Counted from the stretch's first letter, positions 8,573-18,167 are shown. The stretch is DNA of 64,000 nucleotides from Streptomyces sp. NBC_00654 (GCF_026341775.1 NZ_JAPEOB010000001.1:1302001-1366000), one strand, 5' to 3'. The notes: generated from the sequence alone by a model not told the origin. Numbers and translations: made by a program.

Positions 8573-8785
8573 CGACCTCGTAGCGGCACCCTTCGCGTCC
8601 GTACGCGCGAGGTGGGGGTGTCCAGGGGTGCGGGGAACGGCGCGTGGCGAACATGTCCCCATGCGTGTCCCCCGTGTGATTTCCCCCTCCCCGTCCACCG
8701 CGAAACGGCGGCTTGCGGGATGCTGTGGATAACGTTCGTTCACATCCCCGGCCCTTCAGGCGCGGGAGACCATGTGGAGGCAGTG

Positions 8786-9199
8786 ATGGGTGTGACCGGT
8801 CCGATTCGTGTGGTGGTGGCCAAGCCGGGACTCGACGGCCACGACCGTGGAGCCAAGGTGATCGCGCGGGCGCTGCGGGATGCCGGTATGGAGGTCATCT
8901 ATACCGGGCTGCACCAGACCCCTGAGCAGATCGTGGACACGGCGATCCAGGAGGACGCCGACGCGATCGGTCTCTCGATCCTTTCCGGGGCGCACAACAC
9001 GCTCTTCGCGAAGGTGATCGAACTGTTGAAGGAGCGCGAAGCGGAGGACATCAAGGTGTTCGGCGGCGGCATCATTCCCGAGGCGGACATCGCGCCGCTG
9101 AAGGAGCAGGGTGTCGCGGAGATCTTCACTCCCGGCGCGACGACGGCCTCCATCGTCACCTGGGTGAACGCCAACGTCCGTCAGCCCGCACAAGCCTGA
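8786..9199 (+). CDS. icmB: B12-binding small subunit of isobutyryl-CoA mutase
   Basis: 137 residues, all one cobalamin-binding domain. DGHDRG (D17-H19-G22) is the DxHxxG motif whose His coordinates cobalt; SILSGAH and FGGGI complete the binding signature. The length and sequence fit IcmB, which pairs with a larger IcmA subunit to interconvert isobutyryl- and n-butyryl-CoA. No IcmA gene is in the window, so the partner must be elsewhere. ATG 8786 has GGAGG 5 nt upstream. A related mutase subunit (methylmalonyl-CoA type) is the alternative. Confidence 0.88.
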   Translation: MGVTGPIRVVVAKPGLDGHDRGAKVIARALRDAGMEVIYTGLHQTPEQIVDTAIQEDADAIGLSILSGAHNTLFAKVIELLKEREAEDIKVFGGGIIPEADIAPLKEQGVAEIFTPGATTASIVTWVNANVRQPAQA

Positions 9200-9232
9200 A
9201 CCGGCCCGGCGGACGCCCGCCGGACTGGCTGC

Positions 9233-10957
9233 TCAGGCCAGTTCGGCATCCATCGCCGCCCGCAGGCGCAGCGTGGAGACCAGCCGCTGGAAGGCCTCCG
9301 ACCAGTAGCCGCCCGCCCCCGGTGACGCGCCTTCCGGCTCGTCCTGGGTGGCTGTGAGGACCTCCAGGCGATCCGCCTCCACGGGGTCCAGACAGCGCTC
9401 GGCGAGCCCCATCACCCCGCTGAAGCTCCAGGGGTAACTCCCCGCGTCCCGGGCGATGTCGAGCGCGTCGACCACCGAACGGCCGAGGGGCCCGGCCCAC
9501 GGCACCGCGCAGACCCCGAGCAGCTGGAAGGCCTCGGACAGTCCGTGCGCGGCGATGAAATCCGCGACCCACCCCGCGCGTTCGGCGCCGGGCAGGGTGA
9601 CCAGGAGCTTCGACCGCTCGGCGAGCGAGGCCGTCCCGGGGCCGTTGGACGGGGGTGTCGAGGGGGCGCCGAGCAGCGCGCGGGCCCACTCCGCGTCCCT
9701 CTGCCGCACCGCTGCCCGGCACCAGGCCGCGTGCAGTTCCCCGGCCCAGTCGTCGGCGACGGGCAGGGCCACGATCTCGTGCGCCGTACGCCCCCCGAAC
9801 TGCTGGCGCCAGACAGTCAGCGGGGCCGCCTCCACCAGCTGGCCGAGCCACCAGGACCGTTCCCCGCGTCCGGCCGGCGGGAGTGGCGCCACACCGTCGC
9901 GCTGCATCCCGCTGTCGCACTCGTGCGGGGCCTCCACGGCGATGGAGGCCCCGCCGCCCGTACGGTCGGGATTCACGCATGAGGTGGCACGGGCCGCCAT
10001 CCGCCCGGCCAGCGCGGAATCGGGCAGCGCGGACAGGAGTTCGGCGGCGGTCGACCGGACATTGCGGCTGCGGTCGGACAGTGCCTGTTCCAGGAAGGGT
10101 TCGTCCGCGCCGGACAGACCGGTCCGCAGCGAGTCGAGGAACATCAGCCGGTCCTCGGCCCGCTCGGTGGACCAGGTGGTGGCCAGCAGGGCGAGCGCGG
10201 CGCCGGGGTCCTGCGCCCGTACGGCGTCCAGCAGCGCGACCCGCTCCGCGAACAGGCCCTCCTCCCACAGCAGGCGCACCGCCTGCGGATCCGTGGTGTC
10301 GGGGCGCGGAGAGCCGCCGGAGGAGCCGCGCAGGGCGAACTTCCACTCCGGGTTCAGCCCGGCCAGCCACAGGCCGAGAGGCCCGGCGAAGGTGAGGGCC
10401 TGCGGGCGCAGATCCGTACGGGCCCGCGCCGCGTCCAGCAACGGCGGCAGCAGCGCCGCCGGGGCGCGGAAACCGCGCAGATTGGCGGTGGCCAGCCACT
10501 GCGGGATGAGTTCGGTGAGGTCGGGCGTCGTGCCGCGCCGTCCGCCGCCGGACGGTGCGGCACGGTCGGCGAGCAGCTGGGCGAGCCTGCGGCGGGCCGC
10601 CGCGGGCAGCGGCGGGCGCGCGTCGGCGGCCGCGGGGGCGGGCCGGGCGCCCGGACGCGCGGGCAGCAGCCCGGCCCTGCGCCGCACGGTGTGCAGTGCG
10701 GCGGCGTCCAGCAGCGCGGCCGGAGCGGTCGCGGCGCTGTCCTCCCGAGCGGGGCCGCCCCCGGGGAGGACCGGGGGCCGGCGGTCGGTGCCCAGCAGTG
10801 CCGAGGTGACCAGGTCCTCCCACGCCGTGGGCGCGGCTGCGGCTGCGGACGCGGACGCGGTCGTGTCCGTCGGCGCGGACATGTCCGTGTCCGTGTTCGG
10901 GGCTGTACGCGTGCCGGTGTCCGTGTCCGTGTTCGTGTCGGTGTTCGTACGGGGCAT
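9233..10957 (-). CDS. DUF5691-type protein of the YehL-like cluster
   Basis: About 574 residues from ATG 10957 (GGAGGGGG 4 nt upstream). After a Thr/Asp/Ala low-complexity start (about 1-45, from a gtgtcc-type DNA repeat) comes AWEDLVTSALLGTDRRPP, the recognisable start of DUF5691 proteins. The rest is Ala/Leu-rich helical repeat sequence resembling HEAT-type scaffolds, with no catalytic motif that I can see. It is transcribed after the SWIM gene on the same strand and lies divergent to the MoxR-DUF5682-VWA operon. Family assignment is from memory; the role is unknown. Confidence 0.75.
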   Translation of the reverse strand: MPRTNTDTNTDTDTGTRTAPNTDTDMSAPTDTTASASAAAAAPTAWEDLVTSALLGTDRRPPVLPGGGPAREDSAATAPAALLDAAALHTVRRRAGLLPARPGARPAPAAADARPPLPAAARRRLAQLLADRAAPSGGGRRGTTPDLTELIPQWLATANLRGFRAPAALLPPLLDAARARTDLRPQALTFAGPLGLWLAGLNPEWKFALRGSSGGSPRPDTTDPQAVRLLWEEGLFAERVALLDAVRAQDPGAALALLATTWSTERAEDRLMFLDSLRTGLSGADEPFLEQALSDRSRNVRSTAAELLSALPDSALAGRMAARATSCVNPDRTGGGASIAVEAPHECDSGMQRDGVAPLPPAGRGERSWWLGQLVEAAPLTVWRQQFGGRTAHEIVALPVADDWAGELHAAWCRAAVRQRDAEWARALLGAPSTPPSNGPGTASLAERSKLLVTLPGAERAGWVADFIAAHGLSEAFQLLGVCAVPWAGPLGRSVVDALDIARDAGSYPWSFSGVMGLAERCLDPVEADRLEVLTATQDEPEGASPGAGGYWSEAFQRLVSTLRLRAAMDAELA

Positions 10958-11085
10958 CGGTCCCCCTCCAAGTTCGGTGGTCGCAGGAGTGCAAGAACGC
11001 GCGGGCGGCGAGAGGTTCACTGAGCCGGGGACAGGACGGGACGGGAGGGGACGGGACGGGACAGGGCAGGGGGCCTGGAGCGGGG

Positions 11086-12501
11086 TCAGATGAGCGGTAC
11101 GGGTTCCTCGCCGCCCCCACTCCGGCTCCCGCCGCCGGGGTCGTTGCCTGCGCCCGTGGTCCAGGCCGCCAGCGGGTCGAAGCCCCGGTGGCCGATCTCA
11201 CCGAACACGGTGACCGGGCCACCGCCGGAGAGCGCGACCAGCTTCCACAGGCCGGGCCGGGACAGCGCGGCCGGTGCCACGGGCACGGCGGACTCGGCCC
11301 GCGCGTCGGCCAGTTGCCAACCGTCCCCGGACGGCACGGGTATGACATCGCGCAGGGTGACGGGGCAGGCCTCCAGCCAGGGATCGTGCCGCAGGGCGTC
11401 CCCGTACGCGGCGAGCGCGGCGGCCGTACCGGCTCCCGGCGGAGGGGTCCCCGACGGTGTCGGTGCGCCGAACTGACGGCCCAGCTCCGCCCTCGGCTGC
11501 CCGGACCCCGGATACGGCGTGAGCTCCGCCTCCAGCGTGACGCCCACGGGCAGGGCCTGGCCGGGAGAGCGCCCCGGCGCCCCGAAGGAGAGCAGCAGCG
11601 CGGTGCGGCCCGACTCCCGCCCGTACAGCCAGATCCGGCGGGCGACGATCTTGCCGTCCGGGATGTCGTACTGCGCCAGGACCAGCCAGTGGTCACGGAC
11701 CGGGAGTCCTTCGGCGGCGGCGGGCAGCCCCACTCTCGTCCGCACGGTCGCGGCCAGGCGGTCCGGCAGCCGGTCCAGCCCCAGCCAGGCCGTGTCCAGC
11801 AGATGGAGCAGCGCGCACTCCTCCAGCAGCCGTACCGGCCAGCCGGGACCGGAAGCGGGTATCGCCCCCAACTCCCGCACCCGGGAGGCCAGTCCCGGGG
11901 CCTGGGCGTCGACCATGCGGGCCGCGGTCTCCTCCCAGAGTCCGTACCCCGCCCGGTCGGCCGACGCGAGTCCCCCTCGCAGCACATCGGCGAGGCGCTG
12001 CTCCAACTCCTCGGCACCGCCGGTGATCCGCTCGGCCCGGCGCTCCGCGCGCTTCCTGACGGCCTCCGGATCGGCCGGGCCCGGTGCCGCGTCCGACGCC
12101 GGAGGGCCCTTCTCCGCCGCGCGCACGCGACGTCCCCGGAGCCACTCACCGGCCCACTCGGCGGCTTCCCCCGGCCGGATCGCCGCATCGCCGCCCGCCC
12201 AGAGCAGCAACAGCCCCAGCGCGTGCTTGCACGGGAACTTGCGGCTCGGGCAACTGCATCTGTACGCCGGGCCGGTGGTGTCGATCACCGTCCGATACGG
12301 CTTGCCCCCGCTCCCCTTGCACAGCCCCCACACCGCACCCGAACCGTCGAAACCGCCGTCCGACCACGGCCCAGCCGAACCGAGCCTGCTCCCCGCCTTG
12401 CGCGAGGCGTCGTCAGGAGCCAGGGCCAGTACCTGCTCCACCGTCCAGCGCGCCACCGGGCCGTCGGCGCGCGAGGGTTCTCCCCCGTGAGATCGCAGCA
12501 T
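11086..12501 (-). CDS. SWIM zinc-finger protein of the YehL-like cluster
   Basis: About 471 residues. The SWIM motif CxCxnCxH is complete at C82, C84, C91 and H93 (YRCSCPSRKFPCKHALG), a zinc fold for binding DNA or protein. The remainder is helical and Arg/Ala-rich. ATG 12501 is chosen because TACTGT lies 7 nt upstream with no ribosome binding site (leaderless). E. coli YehQ, a SWIM protein in the yehLMPQ cluster, is the closest analogue I know. First gene of a two-gene unit with the DUF5691 gene. Confidence 0.85.
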   Translation of the reverse strand: MLRSHGGEPSRADGPVARWTVEQVLALAPDDASRKAGSRLGSAGPWSDGGFDGSGAVWGLCKGSGGKPYRTVIDTTGPAYRCSCPSRKFPCKHALGLLLLWAGGDAAIRPGEAAEWAGEWLRGRRVRAAEKGPPASDAAPGPADPEAVRKRAERRAERITGGAEELEQRLADVLRGGLASADRAGYGLWEETAARMVDAQAPGLASRVRELGAIPASGPGWPVRLLEECALLHLLDTAWLGLDRLPDRLAATVRTRVGLPAAAEGLPVRDHWLVLAQYDIPDGKIVARRIWLYGRESGRTALLLSFGAPGRSPGQALPVGVTLEAELTPYPGSGQPRAELGRQFGAPTPSGTPPPGAGTAAALAAYGDALRHDPWLEACPVTLRDVIPVPSGDGWQLADARAESAVPVAPAALSRPGLWKLVALSGGGPVTVFGEIGHRGFDPLAAWTTGAGNDPGGGSRSGGGEEPVPLI

Positions 12502-12642
12502 GGGAACGACAGTAGGGCGCCCCACTGACAATCGGCCGTGACCTGCGAACTTGGCGGGACTGGCTCAACTTGACTTTGCTTTTCCTTTGCGTTTCTCTGC
12601 GAGCTCCGGCATTCGGACATCCGATCCAGGGGGGATCCCAGA

Positions 12643-13098
12643 ATGAACCGCTCCATCAGCACCACCCGCATGTCCCGCACCGCCCGTACCGCGGCCGGAG
12701 CCGTCGCGGTCGCCGGTCTCGTGTTCGGTCTCGGCGCCTGCTCCTCCGAGACGGTCGACAAGGCCGTCGACAAGGCGGTCGACAAGACCGTGACCGAGAA
12801 GTACGAGGTCACCTACGAGGTCACCGGCACGGGCGTCGACGAGATCCAGTTCCACGGCGGCGAGGGCGAGGCCATGGAGCCGAAGCTCGAAACGGTCAAG
12901 GCGCCCACGCTGCCGTGGAAGAAGACCGTGACGCTGACCGGCATCATGCCGCCCGCCGTCATGCCGTTCGCGCTGGAGGCCGGTGGCGCCGACGTCACCT
13001 GCACCATCACGTACAAGGGCAAGGTCATCAAGGAGGCCAAGGGCGAGGGCATGCTCGCGGCCGGCGGCTGCGTCGCCGTGTCCCCGATCGTCGGCTGA
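12643..13098 (+). CDS. MmpS-like lipoprotein
   Basis: 151 residues. A twin-basic start, a hydrophobic stretch and the lipobox LGAC (Cys about 36) indicate a lipoprotein. A short VDKAVDKAVDK repeat leads into a beta-rich domain with YEVTYEVTGTG, TLPWKKTVTL, VTCTITYKGKVI and a late Cys, the pattern of MmpS transport-accessory proteins. No MmpL transporter is nearby. It sits in the divergent gap between the SWIM gene and moxR. A GGGGGA lies 8 nt before the ATG. Confidence 0.7.
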   Translation: MNRSISTTRMSRTARTAAGAVAVAGLVFGLGACSSETVDKAVDKAVDKTVTEKYEVTYEVTGTGVDEIQFHGGEGEAMEPKLETVKAPTLPWKKTVTLTGIMPPAVMPFALEAGGADVTCTITYKGKVIKEAKGEGMLAAGGCVAVSPIVG

Positions 13099-13208
13099 CC
13101 CTTCCTCAACTGCCGTCATATCGGCCCTGACCTGCGGTCGGGGCCGATTGTCAGTGGCATGGTGCACGGTGGGAACCACAACAGGTCGACCGATCTGGAG
13201 GGGGAGCC

Positions 13209-14321
13209 ATGACCGTGCCCGAAACCACCGGAACCACCGCGGCCGAGGTCCTGCGGCCGCATGCCGAGGACGCGTTCGCCGACGAGCTCAAGGCCCTGGC
13301 CGCTGCCGACGACCGGCCCCGGCCCGTCCGCTGGCGCCTCTCGCCGTGGGCCGTCGCCACCTATCTGCTGGGCGGGACACTCCCCGACGGGACGGTGATC
13401 ACGCCGAAGTACGTGGGCCCGCGCCGCCTCGTGGAAGTCGCCGTGACCACGCTCGCCACCGACCGTGCCCTCCTGCTCCTCGGTGTCCCCGGCACCGCCA
13501 AGACCTGGGTGTCCGAGCACCTCGCCGCGGCCGTCAGCGGCGATTCGACCCTGCTCGTCCAGGGCACCGCCGGGACACCCGAGGAAGCCGTCCGCTACGG
13601 CTGGAACTACGCGCAGCTGCTCGCCCACGGCCCCAGCCGGGAGGCGCTGGTGCCCAGCCCGCTCATGCGGGCCATGTCCACGGGCATGACCGCCCGGGTC
13701 GAGGAACTGACCCGTATCCCCGCCGATGTGCAGGACGCGCTCATCACGATCCTGTCCGAGAAGACACTCCCCGTCCCCGAACTGGGCCAGGAGGTACAGG
13801 CGGTCCGGGGCTTCAACCTGATCGCCACGGCCAACGACCGGGACCGCGGGGTCAACGAGCTCTCCAGCGCGCTGCGCCGCCGGTTCAACACCGTCGTCCT
13901 GCCCCTGCCCGCGACACCCGACGCCGAGGTGGACATCGTGTCCCGCCGCGTCGACCAGATCGGCCGCTCGCTCGACCTTCCGGCGGCTCCCGAGGGCATG
14001 GCCGAGATCCGGCGTGTGGTGACGGTCTTCCGCGAACTGCGCGACGGCGTCACCACCGATGGGCGCACCAAGCTCAAGTCCCCCTCCGGGACGCTCTCCA
14101 CGGCCGAGGCCATCTCCGTCGTGACGAACGGTCTCGCCCTCGCCGCCCACTTCGGCGACGGCATCCTGCGCCCCGGCGACGTCGCCTCCGGAATCCTCGG
14201 CGCGGTCGTCCGGGACCCGGCGGCCGACCGCGTGGTCTGGCAGGAGTATCTGGAGACCGTGGTCCGTGAGCGGGACGGCTGGAAGGACTTCTACCGCGCC
14301 TGCCGCGAGGTCTCCGTATGA
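13209..14321 (+). CDS. MoxR-family AAA+ ATPase (YehL type)
   Basis: 370 residues. Walker A GVPGTAKT (92-99), Walker B/sensor region with DVQDALITILSEK, and a sensor-1-like IATAND segment are visible. MoxR ATPases act as chaperone-like remodelers with VWA partners. ATG 13209 has GGAGGGGG just upstream. The stop overlaps the next start by 4 nt (ATGA), so MoxR, DUF5682 and VWA should be made together. Partner content points to the YehL subfamily (inference). Confidence 0.9.
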   Translation: MTVPETTGTTAAEVLRPHAEDAFADELKALAAADDRPRPVRWRLSPWAVATYLLGGTLPDGTVITPKYVGPRRLVEVAVTTLATDRALLLLGVPGTAKTWVSEHLAAAVSGDSTLLVQGTAGTPEEAVRYGWNYAQLLAHGPSREALVPSPLMRAMSTGMTARVEELTRIPADVQDALITILSEKTLPVPELGQEVQAVRGFNLIATANDRDRGVNELSSALRRRFNTVVLPLPATPDAEVDIVSRRVDQIGRSLDLPAAPEGMAEIRRVVTVFRELRDGVTTDGRTKLKSPSGTLSTAEAISVVTNGLALAAHFGDGILRPGDVASGILGAVVRDPAADRVVWQEYLETVVRERDGWKDFYRACREVSV

Positions 14322-16771
14322 CCGCGCGCACCGCGCGCACCGCGGTCACCGGGCCGCTGCTGCTGGGGGTGCGCCATCACGGCCCCGGATCGGCCCGCGC
14401 GGTTCTCGCCGCGCTGGACGCCGCCCGGCCGGGTGCCGTGCTCATCGAAGGGCCGCCGGAGGGCGACGCGCTGCTGCCGCTCGCCGCCGATCCGCGGATG
14501 CGTCCGCCCGTCGCGCTGCTCGCCCACGCCGTGGACGACCCGGGGCTGGCGGCCTTCTGGCCGATGGCGGAGTTCTCGCCCGAGTGGGTGGCGATCCGCT
14601 GGGCACTGGCCCACGACGTCCCGGTGCGCTTCATCGACCTGCCCGCGGCGCACTCGCTGGCACTGAAGGAGACCGCGGCGGGTCCCCCCGGCCCAGGCCC
14701 CGGCGCCGGCACCCCCGACGAACCAGACAGCCTCGGGGACACCGAGGGCGATGAGGACGGCGACGGCCGCGACGGCGGCGACGGTGCGGGGGACCTCCGG
14801 GGGCCGCTCTCGCCCGCCGTCGACCCGATCGGCGTCCTCGCCCGGACCGCCGGATACGACGACCCGGAGCGCTGGTGGGAGGACGTCGTCGAGCACCGCG
14901 CGTCGGACGGCGTGCCCGCCGATCCACGGGCCCCGTTCGCCGTGCTCGCCGAGGCCATGACCGCACTGCGCGAGGTGTACGGGGACGGCGGCCACCCCCG
15001 CGACGCCGTACGCGAAGCCTGCATGCGGATCCAGCTGCGCGCCGCCCGCAAGGAGTTCGGGGACGACATCGCGGTCGTCTGCGGCGCCTGGCACGTGCCC
15101 GCGCTCGCCGCCCGGACCACCGTCACCGCCGACCGGGCGCTGCTCAAGGGACTCCCGAAGGTCAGGGCCGAACTGACCTGGGTGCCCTGGACCCACCGCC
15201 GCCTCGCCCGGCACAGCGGATACGGGGCCGGAATCGACTCACCCGGCTGGTACGGCCATCTCTTCGGCGCGGCCGACCGGCCGGTCGAGCGCTGGATGAC
15301 CAAGGTCGCCGGGCTGCTGCGCGGCGAGGACCGGTTCGTCTCGACCGCCCATGTCATCGAGGCGGTCAGGCTCGCCGAGACCCTCGCGGCCATGCGGGGC
15401 AGGCCGCTCGCCGGGCTCGGCGAGGCCACCGACGCCGTCCGGGCCGTGATGTGCGAGGGCTCCGACGTGCCGCTGGCTCTCGTGCAGGACCGGCTCATCG
15501 TCGGCGAGACCCTCGGCGAGGTCCCCGACAGCGCCCCCGCCGTCCCGCTGCAACGCGACCTGACACGACAGCAGCGCACCCTCCGGCTCAAACCGGAAGC
15601 GCTGGAACGGGAGGTGGACCTCGACCTCCGCAAGGACACGGACGCCGCCCGCAGCCGGCTGCTGCACCGGCTCCGGCTGCTCGCCGTCGGATGGGGCGAG
15701 ACGACCACCGGCCGGGGGAGCACCGGCACGTTCCGGGAGAGCTGGCGGCTGCGCTGGGAACCCGAGCTGCATGTCCGGGTCGCGGAGGCCGGAGTGTGGG
15801 GCACCACCGTGCTCTCCGCGGCCACGGCGAAGGCCGAGTCCGAAGCCGTGTCGGCCACCGCGCTGTCGGAGGTGACCGCCCTCGCCGAGCGCTGTCTGCT
15901 GGCCGAGCTGCCCGAGGCGCTGCCCGTCGTGATGAGGGCCCTCGCCGACCGGGCCGCACTCGACGCGGACGTCGGCCACCTGGCCGACGCGCTGCCCGCA
16001 CTCGCCCGTTCCCTGCGGTACGGGGACGTCCGGTCCACGGACACGGCCGCGCTCGGCGAGGTCGCCGCCGGGCTCGCCGAGCGGATCTGCGTCGGCCTGC
16101 CGCCCGCCTGCACGGGGCTCGACGCGGACGGCGCCGAAGCGCTGCGCCGGCAGATGGACGGGGTGCACACCGCGATCGGACTGCTCGCCGGTGCCGTGCC
16201 CGCCGGGGAACTGCGGGAGCGCTGGGCCGCCGTGCTGCGCAAGCTGGCCGGCCGGGACACCGTCGCCGGTGTCATCCGCGGCCGCGCCACCCGCCTGCTG
16301 CTCGACGAGGGACGGCTGGCCGAGGACGAGGCGGCGCTCCTCATGGGCCTCGCGCTCTCGCCCGGCACCCCGCCGCCCGACGCGGCGGCCTGGATCGAGG
16401 GCTTCGTCGGCGGCGCGGCGGGCGGCGGCATGCTGCTCGTCCATGACGAGCGGCTGCTCGGCCTGGTCGACGCCTGGCTCACGGGTGTCCCCGCGGACAC
16501 CTTCACCGATGTGCTGCCGCTGCTGCGCCGCACGTTCTCCGCCTATGAGCCGGGCGTACGGCGCACCTTGGGCGAGCTGGTCCGCCGGGGGCCTGCCCCC
16601 GGAGGGCACCAGCACGGCGGCATGGACCCCGCCGCGCCGGGCTTCGGCCCCGGCCTCGACGGGGACAGGGCGGACGCGGTGGTTCCGGTGCTGCGACTGC
16701 TGCTCGGCCTCGCCCCCGAGCCCGCCGTACAGGACGGGACGAACGCCGGAAAGCTGGAGGCGAGCGCATGA
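14318..16771 (+). CDS. DUF5682 family protein, TraB/TIKI-like N-terminal region
   Basis: 817 residues, start coupled to moxR. The N-terminal 260 residues show GVRHHGPGSAR (R19-H20), VLIEGP (Glu about 46), RFIDLP and VVCGAWHVPAL (H259). The same His/Glu/His spacing occurs in the TraB/TIKI/ChaN/EreA enzyme group, so a hydrolase-like fold is possible (my inference). The C-terminal 550 residues are helical. An Asp/Gly-rich acidic loop lies near residues 128-155. E. coli YehM is the probable analogue. No experimental role is known to me. Confidence 0.8.
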   Translation: MTARTARTAVTGPLLLGVRHHGPGSARAVLAALDAARPGAVLIEGPPEGDALLPLAADPRMRPPVALLAHAVDDPGLAAFWPMAEFSPEWVAIRWALAHDVPVRFIDLPAAHSLALKETAAGPPGPGPGAGTPDEPDSLGDTEGDEDGDGRDGGDGAGDLRGPLSPAVDPIGVLARTAGYDDPERWWEDVVEHRASDGVPADPRAPFAVLAEAMTALREVYGDGGHPRDAVREACMRIQLRAARKEFGDDIAVVCGAWHVPALAARTTVTADRALLKGLPKVRAELTWVPWTHRRLARHSGYGAGIDSPGWYGHLFGAADRPVERWMTKVAGLLRGEDRFVSTAHVIEAVRLAETLAAMRGRPLAGLGEATDAVRAVMCEGSDVPLALVQDRLIVGETLGEVPDSAPAVPLQRDLTRQQRTLRLKPEALEREVDLDLRKDTDAARSRLLHRLRLLAVGWGETTTGRGSTGTFRESWRLRWEPELHVRVAEAGVWGTTVLSAATAKAESEAVSATALSEVTALAERCLLAELPEALPVVMRALADRAALDADVGHLADALPALARSLRYGDVRSTDTAALGEVAAGLAERICVGLPPACTGLDADGAEALRRQMDGVHTAIGLLAGAVPAGELRERWAAVLRKLAGRDTVAGVIRGRATRLLLDEGRLAEDEAALLMGLALSPGTPPPDAAAWIEGFVGGAAGGGMLLVHDERLLGLVDAWLTGVPADTFTDVLPLLRRTFSAYEPGVRRTLGELVRRGPAPGGHQHGGMDPAAPGFGPGLDGDRADAVVPVLRLLLGLAPEPAVQDGTNAGKLEASA

Positions 16772-18051
16772 CGGTGGACACGACAGGGGCGGACACCGTG
16801 CGGGAAACGGAAGCGGACACCGTGCGGGAATCGGAAGGGGAGAGCGGGATGACGGCGCGGACGGCGGAGATCCCGGCCGACGGCGAGCGGCTGCGTCGCT
16901 GGCGGATGGTGCTCGGCGCGGACAGCGCCGAGAGCACCGGGTGCACGCTCACCGGCAGGGACGCCGCGATGGACAGCGCGCTGGGTGCGCTCTACGGCGG
17001 CGGGGAGAAGAAGCCCGGCGGCCGCAGCGGGAGTGAGCGCTCGGCGGGAATGGGCGCCTCCGCCCCGTCCGTCGCCCGCTGGCTCGGTGACATCCGTACG
17101 TACTTCCCCAGCTCCGTCGTCCAGGTCATGCAGCGGGACGCGATCGACCGCCTCGGCCTGTCGGCACTGCTGCTGGAGCCGGAGATGCTGGAGGCCGTCG
17201 AGGCCGACGTCCACCTCGTCGGCACCCTGCTCTCGCTCAACAAGGCCATGCCGGAGACGACGAAGGAGACCGCGCGGGCCGTCGTGCGGAAAGTCGTCGA
17301 GGACCTGGAGAAGCGCCTCGCGGGACGCACCCGGGCCACCCTCACCGGAGCGCTGGACCGTTCGGCGAGGATCAGCCGGCCGCGTCACCGGGACATCGAC
17401 TGGGACCGCACCATCCGGGCCAATCTCAAGAACTACCTCGCCGTTCCGGGCGCGGACGGGGCCGGCACCGTCGTACCCGAACGTCTCATCGGCTACGGAC
17501 GCGCCGCCCGGTCCGTGAAGAAGGACGTCATCCTGTGCATCGACCAGTCGGGTTCGATGGCCGCGTCCGTCGTCCACGCCTCCGTGTTCGGCGCCGTCCT
17601 CGCCTCCATGCGCACCCTGGCGACCCGGCTCGTCGTCTTCGACACGGCGGTGGTCGACCTCACCGACCAGCTCGACGACCCGGTCGACGTCCTCTTCGGC
17701 ACCCAGCTCGGCGGCGGTACGGACATCAACCGGGCGCTCGCCTACTGCCAGTCCCGGATCACCCGCCCCGCCGACACGGTCGTCGTCCTCATCAGCGACC
17801 TCTACGAAGGCGGGATACGGGACGAGATGCTCAAGCGGGTCGCCGCGATGAAGGCGTCGGGCGTGCAGTTCGTGTCGCTGCTCGCACTCTCCGACGAGGG
17901 CGCGCCCGCGTACGACAGGGAGCACGCGGCGGCGCTCGGTGCGCTCGGGGCGCCCGCGTTCGCCTGCACGCCGGACCTGTTCCCGGACATCATGGCGGCG
18001 GCGATCGAGAAGAGGCCGCTGCCCATACCGGACGGGGAAAACCCTCGGTGA
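16768..18051 (+). CDS. VWA-domain protein (YehP type), MoxR partner
   Basis: 427 residues. The C-terminal half is a von Willebrand A domain with an intact metal site DxSxS (D259, S261, S263 in CIDQSGSM), then TDIN and ISDLYE segments. The N-terminal half is helical. ATG 16768 overlaps the DUF5682 stop by 4 nt. A later ATG at 16849 would remove a repetitive TVRE-rich leader and is an alternative. VWA proteins beside MoxR ATPases usually bind substrate or metal-dependent partners. Confidence 0.88.
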   Translation: MTVDTTGADTVRETEADTVRESEGESGMTARTAEIPADGERLRRWRMVLGADSAESTGCTLTGRDAAMDSALGALYGGGEKKPGGRSGSERSAGMGASAPSVARWLGDIRTYFPSSVVQVMQRDAIDRLGLSALLLEPEMLEAVEADVHLVGTLLSLNKAMPETTKETARAVVRKVVEDLEKRLAGRTRATLTGALDRSARISRPRHRDIDWDRTIRANLKNYLAVPGADGAGTVVPERLIGYGRAARSVKKDVILCIDQSGSMAASVVHASVFGAVLASMRTLATRLVVFDTAVVDLTDQLDDPVDVLFGTQLGGGTDINRALAYCQSRITRPADTVVVLISDLYEGGIRDEMLKRVAAMKASGVQFVSLLALSDEGAPAYDREHAAALGALGAPAFACTPDLFPDIMAAAIEKRPLPIPDGENPR

Positions 18052-18161
18052 CCCTGCCGACGTGCGGTTTCGTCCTGGGCGACGTGGCCATCGGCGCGAC
18101 CTGTGACCGTAATCACCGCTCAGGTGTGATCTGCGATTTAGGGTCCTGTGGAGCGCGGGGA

Positions 18162-18167
18162 TAACCT
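18162..18167 (+). promoter_or_regulatory. Possible -10 box upstream of sucCD
   Basis: TAACCT in the 243-bp gap before sucC; no good -35 box. A leader of about 120 nt would follow. Confidence 0.3.

Noticed and set aside
8267..8785. Coding frames in the GC-rich gap upstream of icmB
   Set aside because: They are Arg/Ala/Gly-only translations of GCGG repeats, open on several frames at once, without start signals.
9156..12188. 1010-codon minus-strand frame across the DUF5691 and SWIM genes
   Set aside because: It is out of frame with both recognised proteins, is extremely Arg/Pro-rich and runs over the gap between them.
9233..18051. VMAP-type ternary conflict system
   Set aside because: MoxR and VWA are present, but no VMAP or effector-associated domain is seen; the SWIM/DUF5682/DUF5691 set fits the YehL type better.
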